This document shows, one piece after another, positions 34,280 to 42,959 of a stretch of DNA of 64,000 bases. A program made the position numbers and the translations under genes. The stretch spans positions 62,001-126,000 of the forward strand of contig JAXLWU010000001.1 in assembly GCA_046328335.1 (NCBI GenBank), given 5' to 3'. This DNA is from JACCXM01 sp046328335. Its GTDB lineage: Bacteria > Chloroflexota > Chloroflexia > Thermomicrobiales > UBA6265. Within the stretch, counting starts at the first letter, position 1. Each line of letters starts with the position of its first letter. The notes below the pieces were generated by a model that ran no database searches, was not told the origin of the DNA, and was given only the letters and a program-made list of their open reading frames with translations.

Positions 34280-35875
34280 CTAGCCGAACGACGTGGCGAT
34301 GGCGTCGATCTCGTCGCGCGTCATGGCCGCCTCGTCGAACCAGTGACTCCAGAGGGCATCGAGGTCCTTGCCGGAGGCGGATGCAAAGGCGCCCCGCAAC
34401 TGTTCCGGGGTCATTTCGTCCCAGGCGTAGCGGCTGGCGGCCTCCCGCAGGCCAGCGGCAAAGGCCTCCGCCCCAATTTCCTTGCGGATGGCGAAGAACC
34501 CGAGCGAGCCCTTGCCGTAGGTCGCGTCGGAGCGGATCCCTTCATTCTGCCCCTCCGCGAGCGGCAGATCGACGATGGCATCGCCCTCGTCGAGCAGATC
34601 ACGCGCCGGACCGATCACCCAGGCGTCCAGTTCCGCGGCCGCGGCTTCCGGGCCGAGATATTCCTCCAGGAAGAGGATCGAGGAGACGGTCGCCAACCCC
34701 TCCTGGATGAAGCCGTGCGCGTTCGAATCTCCCCCGACCTGGATGCCCCACCAGAGGTGCGATACCTCATGCCCGACGACCGCCGCCAGGCCCTCCGGAT
34801 CGTATTCGCCATAGGTGCCGAGCAGACTCGGGCCATCGAGAAAGATCAACCCGGTCCAGGCGATCCCCAGCGCCCCGGCAGGATCGGTCTCCACCAGATC
34901 GATCTCCCGGGCCGGGTAGGGACCGAACGTCTCGTCGTAGTAGCGCAGCGCCGCCGCGGCGATCTCGAGCGTCTTCTCGTTGGTGACCGCATCGCCATCG
35001 GGGGCGGTCCAGAGTTGAATCTCCGTTTCCCCGGTGGTGGCGGTCTGGGGCGTCTGATCGTCATCGGCCACCAGCGCAAAATCGCGCGCCGGACCGGCAA
35101 TATAGCGCCGGGTAATGGTGCCGTCGTTTCCTGTCTGCTCGGCGACGGCGATGCCGCTCGTCGCCACCGTGAGATCAGCGGGCGCGGCGATCTGGACATC
35201 ATAGAAGACCGCCGGCGCGTAGGTCGGGTCCCCGAAGGAGGTCACCTCCGGCAGTTCCCAGCCGCCATCCTCCTCCCAGACGGCGAGGATCGGATGCCAG
35301 TCGGCCAGCACCCAGGAACCGTTCCCCGTATCGTGGGTGAAGATGCCGTACGATCCCTTGGAATCGGCCGGAACGGTGGTGGTGAAGGTGAGGGTGAGCT
35401 CCGCTCGCGCGCCGGGCGCCACGGGCCGTGGCAGAGGCACGCGAAGGGCGGTATCGTCCAATGTCAGTTCCCCGCGGACGGCTTCGCCATCGACGGCGAG
35501 ATCGGAAACCGCCAGACCACCGTCTCCATAGTAGAAGGCATTGGGGAAGAGCCGGAACCAGACTTCGCTGAGCGGTTCCGGCGCCGGGTTGCGCCAATCG
35601 ACGGTCATCTCGCCGCCGATCGTGCTCGCCGCGGGATCGAGCGTGACCACCATCGCCACGCTGCTCAAGCGGTCCACGGCATCTCGCGCCGAGTCCATCG
35701 CCGCCGGGACAACATCCGCGAAAGGATCGGCCGCTTCCGGGAGTAACGTCTTCTCGCCCGCCAGCGCGGTGACCGGCGCGGCGATCAGGATCAACGCGAG
35801 CAGCGCTATCGCCTGCATTGCCCGCCCGCCGCGCGTTCTTCGACCGCGCAAGCGCGGACCATCGCCCATGTTCAT
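34280..35875 (-). CDS. M1-family zinc metallopeptidase, exported
   Basis: 531 residues. The signal helix is AMQAIALLALILIAAPVTAL. The N-terminal beta domain carries MTVDWRNPAPEPLSEVWFRL. The gluzincin motif is VVGHEVSHLWWG (HExxH, about residue 370), with the third ligand Glu in GFIQEGLATVSSI. The usual GxMEN exopeptidase motif is not obvious. Start ATG 35875 is chosen because GGTGAGG lies about eight bases upstream; an in-frame start at 35932 adds 19 residues. Probably an extracellular or membrane-side peptidase. Confidence 0.85.
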   Translation of the reverse strand: MNMGDGPRLRGRRTRGGRAMQAIALLALILIAAPVTALAGEKTLLPEAADPFADVVPAAMDSARDAVDRLSSVAMVVTLDPAASTIGGEMTVDWRNPAPEPLSEVWFRLFPNAFYYGDGGLAVSDLAVDGEAVRGELTLDDTALRVPLPRPVAPGARAELTLTFTTTVPADSKGSYGIFTHDTGNGSWVLADWHPILAVWEEDGGWELPEVTSFGDPTYAPAVFYDVQIAAPADLTVATSGIAVAEQTGNDGTITRRYIAGPARDFALVADDDQTPQTATTGETEIQLWTAPDGDAVTNEKTLEIAAAALRYYDETFGPYPAREIDLVETDPAGALGIAWTGLIFLDGPSLLGTYGEYDPEGLAAVVGHEVSHLWWGIQVGGDSNAHGFIQEGLATVSSILFLEEYLGPEAAAAELDAWVIGPARDLLDEGDAIVDLPLAEGQNEGIRSDATYGKGSLGFFAIRKEIGAEAFAAGLREAASRYAWDEMTPEQLRGAFASASGKDLDALWSHWFDEAAMTRDEIDAIATSFG

Positions 35876-36000
35876 CACACGATCCTCACCAGTTCCCGGG
35901 CCACGAACGCAAAGTGTAGGAGGTTCCGCCATTGCGGATAATCCCGCTCATCATTCAATCGACGGCTTTCACCTGACGATGTTCAAATGAGGTTTCGCCG

Positions 36001-36876
36001 ATGATCGACCCAGGTTTGCGCGACAAGGTGGTCCTCGTCACCGGCGCCAACAGTGCATACGGGATAGGCGCTGCCATCGCCCTTGCCTTTGTCAGTCAGA
36101 GTGCAACGGTGTTCATCACCTATCTGCGGCAATCGCCAGAACGCTTCGGCATCGATCCCCACGCGGCGCGCTCCGCCACCATGCCCGGCGAGCCGTTCTA
36201 TCGCGCGCACAACGCCGATGCCCCCACGGCCGTGTTGGAGCAGGCGCGAGCCCTCGGGGGGCACATGGCGACGGCGGAGTGCGACCTGGCCGATCCCGCC
36301 ATGGTTCCGTTGCTGTTCGATCGGGTCGAGGCAACGCTCGGTCCGGTCGAGGTTCTCATCAACAACGCGGCTCACTCCGTGTCGGATCGATTTCTCCCGA
36401 CACCTAGCGGGACCGAGGACGAAACACTCCATGCTGTGATCGATGCCAGCAGCCACGATGCCCATTTCGCCGTGAATAGCCGTGCGGTCGCGCTGACTAT
36501 GGCCGAGTACGCGCGTCGGCATCTTCTGCGCGGCGCCACCTGGGGACGCATCGTCAACATCAGCACGGAAGGGGCCGACAGCTTTCCCGGTGAGATCTCC
36601 TATGGCGCCAGCAAGGCTGCCCTGGAGTCCTACAGCCGCGCCGCGGCGATCGAACTCGCTCCACTGGGGATCACCGTCAACATCGTCGCCCCGGGTCCGA
36701 TTCAGACCGGATGGATTTCCGCGGAGACGGCCTCGCGGATCGCCGAGGAGACGCCGCTCGGCCGCGTCGGAGCGCCGCAGGATGTGGCTGACGTTGTCCT
36801 CTTTCTGGCCTCGGAACAGGCGCGTTGGGTCACCGGGCAGCGCCTCTTTGTGGGCGGCGGGCACCGCATCGTCTGA
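36001..36876 (+). CDS. Short-chain dehydrogenase/reductase (FabG-like)
   Basis: 291 residues. The nucleotide-binding opening is VVLVTGANSAYGIGAAIALA. NNAAHS is the NNAG-type motif. The active site is RIVNISTEG (Ser) then ISYGASKAALESY (Y-x3-K). The substrate loop is VAPGPIQTGW. An insertion with GIDPHAARSATMPG follows beta-strand 2. SD GAGG is about eight bases ahead. It is probably an NAD(P)-dependent ketoacyl or aminoglycoside-resistance-like reductase; the substrate is not deducible. Confidence 0.9.
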   Translation: MIDPGLRDKVVLVTGANSAYGIGAAIALAFVSQSATVFITYLRQSPERFGIDPHAARSATMPGEPFYRAHNADAPTAVLEQARALGGHMATAECDLADPAMVPLLFDRVEATLGPVEVLINNAAHSVSDRFLPTPSGTEDETLHAVIDASSHDAHFAVNSRAVALTMAEYARRHLLRGATWGRIVNISTEGADSFPGEISYGASKAALESYSRAAAIELAPLGITVNIVAPGPIQTGWISAETASRIAEETPLGRVGAPQDVADVVLFLASEQARWVTGQRLFVGGGHRIV

Positions 36877-36975
36877 TCGCTTCCAGCGATATCGCTCCGC
36901 GGGTGATACACCCCTAGTTCGCCGCGCAGCATCCAGAATTTCCATCGACCAGCAAGCGCGTTACACTCGCCGCTC

Positions 36976-38271
36976 ATGACCGCCGAGGAGCCACAGGCGC
37001 ACAACGACGATGCCGATGACGGGCAGCCGGGGTGGAACACCACGCTCTACGCTGTCTGGGCCGGGCAACTCCTCGCCCTGATCGGTTTCACCTCCCGCGT
37101 GCCCTTTCTTCCCTTCTTTCTCGGTGATCTCGGGGTCGATTCCGTCGAGGGCCAGGCGCTCTGGTCGGGTACGATCAATGCCGCCGGCGCGGCGGCGATG
37201 GCGCTGACTGCCCCGCTGTGGGGACTCGTCGCCGACCGCATTGGCCGCAAGCCGATGCTGATGCGCGGGCTCTTTGGCGGCGCCCTCAGCGTCGGACTGA
37301 TGGCCTTTGCCACCGCCCCCTGGCAACTCGTGTTGCTGCGCGTGCTGGAAGGAACGCTCACCGGCACCGTCGCCGCCGCCACCGCCATGGTCGCCACCAG
37401 CGCCCCGAAGCGGCGCCTCGGCTACGCCCTCGGCATGGTCCAGACCGCCGTCTTCGCCGGCGCCGCCGCCGGTCCCCTCTTCGGCGGCTTCGCCTACGAC
37501 CGGATCGGTCCCCGCGCCACCTTTGCCGCCGCCGGCGCCGCCCTCTTCCTCGGCGGCGTCTGCGTCTCCCTCTTTGCGCGGGAACACTTCGTCGCCACGC
37601 CGCGGGCCCCGCGCACCGGCAGTCGTTGGCAACAGGTCCGAACCTCCGGCGCGTTCCTGTTCAGTCTCGCCATGCTGACCATGTTCGCCGCCATCTTCAT
37701 CATCCGCACCATCGCCATGGCGATGCAGCCGATCATCCCCCTCTTCGTGCAGCAACTAGCGCCGGACGCCGCGCACGTCGCCACCGTGGCGGGGATCGTG
37801 CTTGGCGCCGCCGGGATTACCAGCGCCATCGCCGCCGCCTGGCTCGGCCGCCTCGGCGACCGCACCGGCCACCGCCGGGTGCTCACCGTGAGCCTGCTCG
37901 TCGCCGGTCTGCTCTACCTGCCGATGGCCCTCGTTCGTTCTCCCTGGCAACTGGCGCTACTGCAAGCGGCGCTGGGGGTCGCCATCGGCGGGCTCATCCC
38001 CTCCGCCAATGCCCTGATCGCGCACCTCACCCCGGTCGAGCGGCGCGGCGCGATCTTCGGCCTTACCGCCACCCTGTCCGGTCTCGGCGGCTTCGTCGGA
38101 CCGCTCCTCGGCGCGATTCTGGCCACGAGTCTCGGCTTCCGCGCCACCTTTGTCGCCGCTGGCGTCCTGCTGCTGGCGATGGCGGGATTGGTCGCCGCGA
38201 CGGACCCGGGCCGGCACTCCCTCCGCCGCCTCTCGCACCGGGCCGGGTCACTGGCCCAGGACAGTGGATGA
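36976..38271 (+). CDS. MFS transporter (drug/metabolite exporter-like)
   Basis: 431 residues with 12 predicted membrane segments. The MFS motif A is in WGLVADRIGRKPMLMRGLFG, and the repeat motif between helices 8 and 9 is WLGRLGDRTGHRRVLTVSLL. Members of this group (DHA1/multidrug type) export small molecules using the proton gradient. No regulator adjoins. The SD is weak (GCCGCTC before ATG). Confidence 0.88.
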   Translation: MTAEEPQAHNDDADDGQPGWNTTLYAVWAGQLLALIGFTSRVPFLPFFLGDLGVDSVEGQALWSGTINAAGAAAMALTAPLWGLVADRIGRKPMLMRGLFGGALSVGLMAFATAPWQLVLLRVLEGTLTGTVAAATAMVATSAPKRRLGYALGMVQTAVFAGAAAGPLFGGFAYDRIGPRATFAAAGAALFLGGVCVSLFAREHFVATPRAPRTGSRWQQVRTSGAFLFSLAMLTMFAAIFIIRTIAMAMQPIIPLFVQQLAPDAAHVATVAGIVLGAAGITSAIAAAWLGRLGDRTGHRRVLTVSLLVAGLLYLPMALVRSPWQLALLQAALGVAIGGLIPSANALIAHLTPVERRGAIFGLTATLSGLGGFVGPLLGAILATSLGFRATFVAAGVLLLAMAGLVAATDPGRHSLRRLSHRAGSLAQDSG

Positions 38272-38710
38272 CGGTCTTCGGCCCCCGCTAGCAGTCGGTC
38301 AGAGTAACGGGCGACGGGGACATCGGAGAGGCCGGATTCGCCAGCGCTCTCGCCGCCCTCGCCCTCACCCCAACCCCTCTCCCTGTGCGCAGGGCGAGGG
38401 GCTTTGGGCTACGTGGTGGCCATCCCGTGCGAGGGCAAACGCCCCAGTCCAGCCATACCTACCCTTGGAAGCCGCCGAGCAGGAGAGGCGCTTCTCGCGG
38501 CTTCGTCGCCGTTTAGCGCCAGACTGAACGCCCCACTTCAGCCAAACATCCCCCTGTGAGCCAGCGCGAGGAATCTCGATCGTCGGCCTCCGGCACCCGA
38601 ACGACGAGATCCCTCGTTCCTCGGGACGACACAGTTTCTGCAGGCGTCTGTAGGACGAGGGCCGGCACGGCCAGGAAGGGGCAGTCATCATCTGGATTGG
38701 GGATATCTGC
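38272..38710. other. Intergenic region with family A and B repeats
   Basis: 38361-38406 holds a family A hairpin (CACCCCAACCCCTCTCCCTG ... AGGGCGAGGGGCT). 38561-38632 holds a complete family B element in inverse order (GCGAGGAATCTCGATCG ... CCCTCGTTCCTCGGGACGAC). The rest shows no gene. Confidence 0.65.
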
Positions 38711-39094
38711 TTAGAACATCGTGTTGTCGTTGGCGGACCGCGCCGGAATGATCTGCAGTACATCCCAGTGCTCGACGATCTTGCCGTTCTCGTCGAAGCG
38801 GAAGATGTCGATGCCGGCATAGTCGTGGTCGCCCGGCCAGTGCTGAAAGCAGTGCAGGACGACAAGATTCCCCTCGGCGATGACCCGCTTGAACTCCACG
38901 CGCTTGCCAGGGTACTCGCGCGCCATCCGCTCGAAATAGGCGATGAACGCCTGCTTGCCATCGCCGACGTGCGGGTTGTGCTGGATGTAGTCCTCACCCA
39001 CATAGCGCTCGATCGCTGCATGGGGTCGGTTCTGGTTGAACATCAGATCGTAGAACGCCATCGCCTGCTGCTTGTTTTGCTCGCTGCGATCCAT
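38711..39094 (-). CDS. SnoaL-like/nuclear transport factor 2-like protein
   Basis: 127 residues. Single NTF2-fold domain: AMAFYDLMFNQNRPHAAIER, DYIQHNPHVGDGKQAFIAYF, then FRFDENGKIVEHWDVLQIIP. Members are steroid-isomerase-like or polyketide-cyclase-like, or have unknown roles. The ATG at 39094 is preferred because GGAGGAGGAG lies seven bases upstream; an adjacent GTG is one codon earlier. Monocistronic. Confidence 0.85.
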   Translation of the reverse strand: MDRSEQNKQQAMAFYDLMFNQNRPHAAIERYVGEDYIQHNPHVGDGKQAFIAYFERMAREYPGKRVEFKRVIAEGNLVVLHCFQHWPGDHDYAGIDIFRFDENGKIVEHWDVLQIIPARSANDNTMF

Positions 39095-39157
39095 CACCTG
39101 GCTCCTCCTCCACCCCCCGATGCCGCGAGATCGGAGCGCACGCCATCCCCACCGACA

Positions 39158-40879
39158 TTACCCCGCCGCCTCGTCGGGCGCGCTTGCCACATCGTCAGCG
39201 AGCACCACCCGCACCGGCAGCGAGGCGCCGATCACCGCGCGCAGCGCATCGCCGAGGGGACCGTCCAGCCGCGTGCCCAGCCGCTCGCGGGCGACCTCGT
39301 TCGGCGCCCCGACGAGGAGCGTGTCTCCCTCCCGGCCGACCAGCGACGCCGGGCGGAACCAGGTCTCCAGATCACCTGGCGTGACCTGCCCCTGCCGTGC
39401 CACCTCGGCGAGCACCGCCGCCCAGACCTGCCGGTTGGAGAGACCGACCTCTTGGATGGTGAACTGCGCGGGGAGCGGCCGCGGCGCCGGGGAACGCTCC
39501 CGCACCGGACGCACCAGCATGGGCGCCGCCGTGGGCACCACCGTCGCTTCGCCCGCCGGGAAGCCCTCTCGTTCCCAGCGGGCCAGGATCTCGCGCAGCC
39601 GGCGCGGCGCCACGAAGGCGCTCCCGGCCTCGACCGCTTCCCAGACCGCGGCCTCCAGCCAGCCCCAGCCAGACGCGGGTACCTCCGCCCGCTCCAGATG
39701 CGCCGCCGCCGCCACCGGCAGGAAGCGCGCCGCCAGATCGCGCAGCAGTTTCCGCTCGGCCGGGGTTGGCTCGCGGTCGTTGGCGTGGGCGAAAGCGCGT
39801 AGCGCCCCCGCTTCGCCCGCGGCGTCATCGGGTGGCACAGCCCGCGGCCCGGCTGTCGTCATCCCGGGTAATGGCGTGTCGTGGGACCGCCAACTCGCAT
39901 TGTCGCCAGAACCAGTCCGCGGCACTCGGCTGTGCGTTTCATCGTTTTTCGTAGTTGTCGATGATTGGTCATACGTCGTGTTGAGCGGAGCAACAGAGGT
40001 CGGGCAACCTCTGTTGCGGGGAGCAACGCCGCTTCCACTCGCCGGTGGCGAACCATTGTTGGTCCCCGCAACGTCCATCGCCGAACCACTGTTGATGATT
40101 GCAACAGTGGTTTCCGCCTGCTCCTGCATGATGACAGAGTCGCTGTCGTTGCTGCTGTCGCTGTTTGCCGCCTCGTCAACGGCACTGGGCACAAAAAATG
40201 GCGAATCGGCGGGAGATGGGGAAGACGCCCCCTTCCGCGCGGCGTGACCGGCACGGGTGCGCGCCGAGGCCCGGTCTTCTTCCGCCCCGGCTTTCGCTGC
40301 CAGCGCGGCCCAGAGTGGGGTCTGCCGCACTTCCGGCAGGATCCGGGTCCAGACATTGTCGCCGTCGATGGGCGCGAAGCGGGGCGAGAAGACGCGGCGC
40401 ACATAGCGGTAGACGGCACGATCCTTCGCCGCCAGTTCCGCCACCCGCAGCACAGCGTCGGTGGAGAGGGTGAAGTCGTCGCCGTGATCCTTCACCCGGT
40501 AGAAGTTGTGCGGCACCTTCCAGCGCCGTCCCTGCGGATCAGCCCGGACCACCATCTCCTTGCGGATCTCGATGAGGTCGAGCGCGACCAGGATCTTGTT
40601 GATGGTGATCAGTTCGGCCCGGTCTTCGCCGTAGAAGTCCGCCTCGCTCTGCTGGGAAGGGAAGGCGAACCCGCGGTGAGGCGACTCCTCCCGCCGGTCG
40701 GTCCAGACCGTGTAGGAGTTGAGCAGCCCCACCCCTTTCAGGCCGATCAGCGGCGCGTACTGGGTGACGAGCGCGTTCCAGTGCCAGAACCAGCCGCGAC
40801 GGCGCACATCCTCGCCGCCGCGGGTCGGTTCTGGCACGGGGGCCAGCCGGTCGTCTCGGGGAGACCGCGGCCGGCTCAC
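39158..40879 (-). CDS. Replication-initiator-like protein with DnaA-N-type C-terminal domain
   Basis: 573 residues. The N-terminal part (about 25-185) looks like a winged-helix replication/partition module (WFWHWNALVTQYAPLIGLKG, AELITINKILVALDLIEIRK). The central 190-370 is low-complexity and Ser/Asn/Thr-rich. C-terminal residues 478-560 match the DnaA N-terminal helicase/DnaB-contact domain: WAAVLAEVARQGQVTPGDLE, then TWFRPASLVGREGDTLLVGA. No AAA+ or DNA-binding DnaA domains are present. GTG start with GGAGG seven bases upstream. Its linker DNA holds the iteron-like array 39990-40112. Possibly a DNA-bound loader of helicase, or a plasmid-derived initiator (inference). Confidence 0.7.
   Translation of the reverse strand: MSRPRSPRDDRLAPVPEPTRGGEDVRRRGWFWHWNALVTQYAPLIGLKGVGLLNSYTVWTDRREESPHRGFAFPSQQSEADFYGEDRAELITINKILVALDLIEIRKEMVVRADPQGRRWKVPHNFYRVKDHGDDFTLSTDAVLRVAELAAKDRAVYRYVRRVFSPRFAPIDGDNVWTRILPEVRQTPLWAALAAKAGAEEDRASARTRAGHAARKGASSPSPADSPFFVPSAVDEAANSDSSNDSDSVIMQEQAETTVAIINSGSAMDVAGTNNGSPPASGSGVAPRNRGCPTSVAPLNTTYDQSSTTTKNDETHSRVPRTGSGDNASWRSHDTPLPGMTTAGPRAVPPDDAAGEAGALRAFAHANDREPTPAERKLLRDLAARFLPVAAAAHLERAEVPASGWGWLEAAVWEAVEAGSAFVAPRRLREILARWEREGFPAGEATVVPTAAPMLVRPVRERSPAPRPLPAQFTIQEVGLSNRQVWAAVLAEVARQGQVTPGDLETWFRPASLVGREGDTLLVGAPNEVARERLGTRLDGPLGDALRAVIGASLPVRVVLADDVASAPDEAAG
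39990..40112. repeat. Iteron-like array of AACCAYTGTTG motifs inside a replication-like gene
   Basis: Five related 10-11-mers: CAACAGAGGT (39991, inverted), ACCTCTGTTG (40007), AACCATTGTTG (40051), AACCACTGTTG (40084) and CAACAGTGGTT (40102, inverted). Two perfect 11-bp dyads result: 39990-40017 (6-base loop) and 40084-40112 (7-base loop). The area is less G+C-rich than its surroundings. Initiator and repressor proteins bind such arrays. Confidence 0.6.
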
Positions 40880-40962
40880 GCCGCCGCCTCCAGCGTCGCC
40901 AGGATCAGGGGAACAGCAGGTCTCCCCCGCCCGGGGGCGCGGCTTTCAGTGGCTTGGCCATA

Positions 40963-40992
40963 TTGACATGCCCAATCTGGCATGCTTAGAAT
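40963..40992 (+). promoter_or_regulatory. Strong sigma-70-type promoter without a following ORF
   Basis: TTGACA (40963-40968), an 18-base spacer, TAGAAT (40987-40992). It reads away from the replication-like gene. Predicted transcription start is near 40999. No plus-strand gene begins within 1.1 kb, so it probably serves an RNA. Confidence 0.75.
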
Positions 40993-40998
40993 CGCGGT

Positions 40999-41205
40999 GT
41001 CGCCAGGGTGCAACAAACCCTCCCATGGCAGGGACAACGGCGGCGAATCTGGCGCTCGGTGGGTGCGGACAGGCGGTTTGGCGACGGTCCGTCCGCGATC
41101 CCGGAAGCGCGTCAGGTCAGAACACGAGAACCCGGTCGCGGGTTCATTGCAAACCTGGGCAATGGGCGAAGGCTGGCGTTGGCGCGCCGGCCTTTGTCAT
41201 TTCCC
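40999..41205 (+). ncRNA. Candidate structured non-coding RNA
   Basis: About 205 bases downstream of a near-consensus promoter with no plausible ORF. A perfect 7-bp stem with tetraloop lies at about 41129-41146 (GAACCCG / CGGGTTC). AGGGT / ACCCT form a small hairpin near 41004-41020. GCGGAC / GTCCGC can pair around 41068-41100. The 5' CGCCAG can pair with CTGGCG near the 3' end, closing the molecule. A GC stem followed by GGCCTTTGTCATTTCC may end it. It does not match RNase P RNA, tmRNA or SRP RNA signatures that I looked for. The assignment rests on promoter plus structure only. Confidence 0.4.
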
Positions 41206-41285
41206 ACTCCCCCGTTCATTCGTACGATCGCGCTCCTCCTCGGCCGCGGCCGGATCTCCCGCCGCTGGCCACGTCTCCTGGTCAC

Positions 41286-41594
41286 TCACGGCACCGCGGG
41301 GCGGCCGAGTCGGTCGCGGATCTCGCGGATCCCGACTCCCTCGTCGCGCCAGCGGAGAACGGCGCGCAGGGTCTCCAGCTCTCCCTCGTCGAAGAGCAGA
41401 TACCCGCTCTCCGTGCGCAGCGTTGGCTGGATGATCCCCTCGCGCAGGTAGAAGTCCATATGGGTCCGCGCCAATCCCGTCAGGGCGCGGAGATCGCCGG
41501 TCATGTACAGCCGGCCGCCCGGCGCTCCGCTCGCGGGCGTTGCCGCCGGGTGGGGAAAACGATCGAGCGGATGCACCGCGTGCTGCTCGCTCAT
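41286..41594 (-). CDS. MerR-family transcriptional regulator
   Basis: 102 residues. MerR winged helix: LYMTGDLRALTGLARTHMDF, YLREGIIQPTLRTESGYLLF, then RAVLRWRDEGVGIREIRDRL. It lacks a long effector domain, so it may sense nothing or act with a partner. The ATG at 41594 follows GGAGG ten bases upstream; ATG 41603 is the alternative. Its promoter and a perfect operator dyad lie at 41687-41734, suggesting autoregulation. Confidence 0.8.
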   Translation of the reverse strand: MSEQHAVHPLDRFPHPAATPASGAPGGRLYMTGDLRALTGLARTHMDFYLREGIIQPTLRTESGYLLFDEGELETLRAVLRWRDEGVGIREIRDRLGRPAVP

Positions 41595-41686
41595 CGTGGC
41601 CATGCCTCCATCCCTCATCGTGTTCGCTCGAACGGCCCGGCGGCGATGCCAGGCTTGCCGCGCCGTTCGCGTCACTCTGCAACTGC

Positions 41687-41734
41687 ATAGTAGGGGTGGT
41701 GACGAACGAAGTAAACGGTGTGTCAGATTGACAC
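41687..41734 (-). promoter_or_regulatory. merR-type promoter with perfect operator dyad
   Basis: Minus-strand -10 TACTAT (41687-41692), 17-base spacer, -35 TTTACT (41710-41715). Just upstream, 41720-41734 reads GTGTCAGATTGACAC, a perfect 6-bp dyad with a 3-base centre, a likely regulator site. The rest of the interval to 41950 shows no gene. Confidence 0.6.
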
Positions 41735-41957
41735 GTCGGGAAGGGGACCTTCGGGGTGGGCTGCCTCATCTGGCAAGGCGTGTACGGACACTTTGCCTTC
41801 GGTGACAACGATCCGTCCGGACAGGAAGCGTGGGAATTGGCCGTCAGTCAACCGGGAGAAATCCCGCGTGGTTGCGAGGATGACGGTGCCTGGAGGGGTG
41901 TGTCAGCCGGTCCCTGACCGCGGTTGTGTAGCCCGGCAACATTAAACGCTTCATTTT

Positions 41958-41986
41958 TTGACGATTTTGGTCACGAACGCTACATC
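41958..41986 (+). promoter_or_regulatory. Promoter for the DUF4397 protein gene
   Basis: TTGACG (41958-41963), 17-base spacer, TACATC (41981-41986). It lies about 125 bases before the ATG at 42113, leaving a leader of about 120 bases. Surroundings are A+T-rich (CTTCATTTTTTGACG). Confidence 0.55.
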
Positions 41987-42112
41987 GCCCTGGCGCGGCG
42001 TGAAGCATGATCGTTGGTGAGCGGCGGGGTTGAGGCCTCCCCTGGCCGCTTCGGAGAGTCCCGGCGACTGCCGGTTGTTGCGTCAGTCAAATGGGTTGAA
42101 GGAGTTGTGGTG

Positions 42113-42904
42113 ATGGATTGGCGATTGAGCGGGACTCGGCGGGCCGTGGTGGCGTTTGCGGCGGTTGCCGGGCTGAGTCTGGTGAGCGTTGTGGGTGGTC
42201 CGGTGCGGGCGCAGGAGGCCACACCGGCGGCGATGGGTCCGGCCTGCACCGCGGTGCTCGGGATCGGGGCCGAGGGCGACGCCTGCGTGAACATCGTGCA
42301 TGCCTCGCCGGATGCCCCCGCGGTCGACATCTACGTTGACGGCGCGAAGGCGGTCGAGAAACTCGCCTTCGGCAAGGCGACCGGTTGGGTGGCGCTGCCG
42401 GCTGGGGAGCACCAGGTCCAGGTCGCGCCGGCCGGTGAGGCCGCCGACAAGGCGGTGATCGATGCGACACTCGATCTGACCGCGGGCATGGCCTACGAGG
42501 CGGCGGCGGTTGGCAACGTGGCCGAGATCAAGGCGGCAGTCTTCCCGGTCGATCTGACCGTGACCGAGGACGCGGCGAATGCGGCGGTGCGGGTGATCCA
42601 CGCCTCGCCGGACGCGCCGGCGGTCGATGTCGCGGTCAAGGGCGGCGACGTGCTGATCGCGAACCTGGCCTTCCCGGATGCCAGCGACTACCTGACCGTT
42701 CCCGCGGGCACGTACGACCTGGAAGTGCGTCCCACCGGCACCACCGATGTGGCGCTCGATCTGCCGGGTGTGGAGTTGACAGGCGGCGACGCCTACAGCG
42801 TCTACGCCATCGGCACGGTGGCGGCCGGCACCCTGACCGTGCTCCCGATCGTGGCCGGGGCGCCGATGGCGGAAGCCGCGCAGGAGGCGACGCCGAGCGC
42901 GTAA
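42113..42904 (+). CDS. Exported DUF4397-domain protein
   Basis: 263 residues. Signal sequence RRAVVAFAAVAGLSLVSVVG with cleavage near VRAQE. Two DUF4397 repeats, each with the hallmark HASPDAPAVDIYVDG or HASPDAPAVDVAVKG, followed by beta-rich segments. The C-terminus APMAEAAQEATPSA is a flexible tail. DUF4397 proteins are surface or secreted with unknown function. SD GAAGGAG lies eight bases before the ATG. The gene is monocistronic, ending in the 42930-42959 terminator. Confidence 0.85.
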   Translation: MDWRLSGTRRAVVAFAAVAGLSLVSVVGGPVRAQEATPAAMGPACTAVLGIGAEGDACVNIVHASPDAPAVDIYVDGAKAVEKLAFGKATGWVALPAGEHQVQVAPAGEAADKAVIDATLDLTAGMAYEAAAVGNVAEIKAAVFPVDLTVTEDAANAAVRVIHASPDAPAVDVAVKGGDVLIANLAFPDASDYLTVPAGTYDLEVRPTGTTDVALDLPGVELTGGDAYSVYAIGTVAAGTLTVLPIVAGAPMAEAAQEATPSA

Positions 42905-42929
42905 TTCCCGTTCCGGGTAATGCCCCCTC

Positions 42930-42959
42930 ACCCCGGTCACCTTCCAAGGTGACCGGGGT
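42930..42959 (+). terminator. Strong hairpin terminator
   Basis: Stem ACCCCGGTCACCTT, two-base turn, AAGGTGACCGGGGT: a perfect 14-bp hairpin 25 bases after the DUF4397 stop. There is no T run. It could act in both directions. Confidence 0.75.

Noticed and set aside
40999..41205. Identification of the candidate RNA as RNase P RNA, tmRNA or SRP RNA
   Set aside because: A GGAA tetraloop-like CGGAAG and a GGTCAGAAC stretch were noted, but the diagnostic core sequences of these RNAs are missing.
41718..41945. Plus-strand 75-codon frame between the MerR gene and DUF4397 gene
   Set aside because: Starts inside the operator dyad, has no domain and no ribosome binding site.
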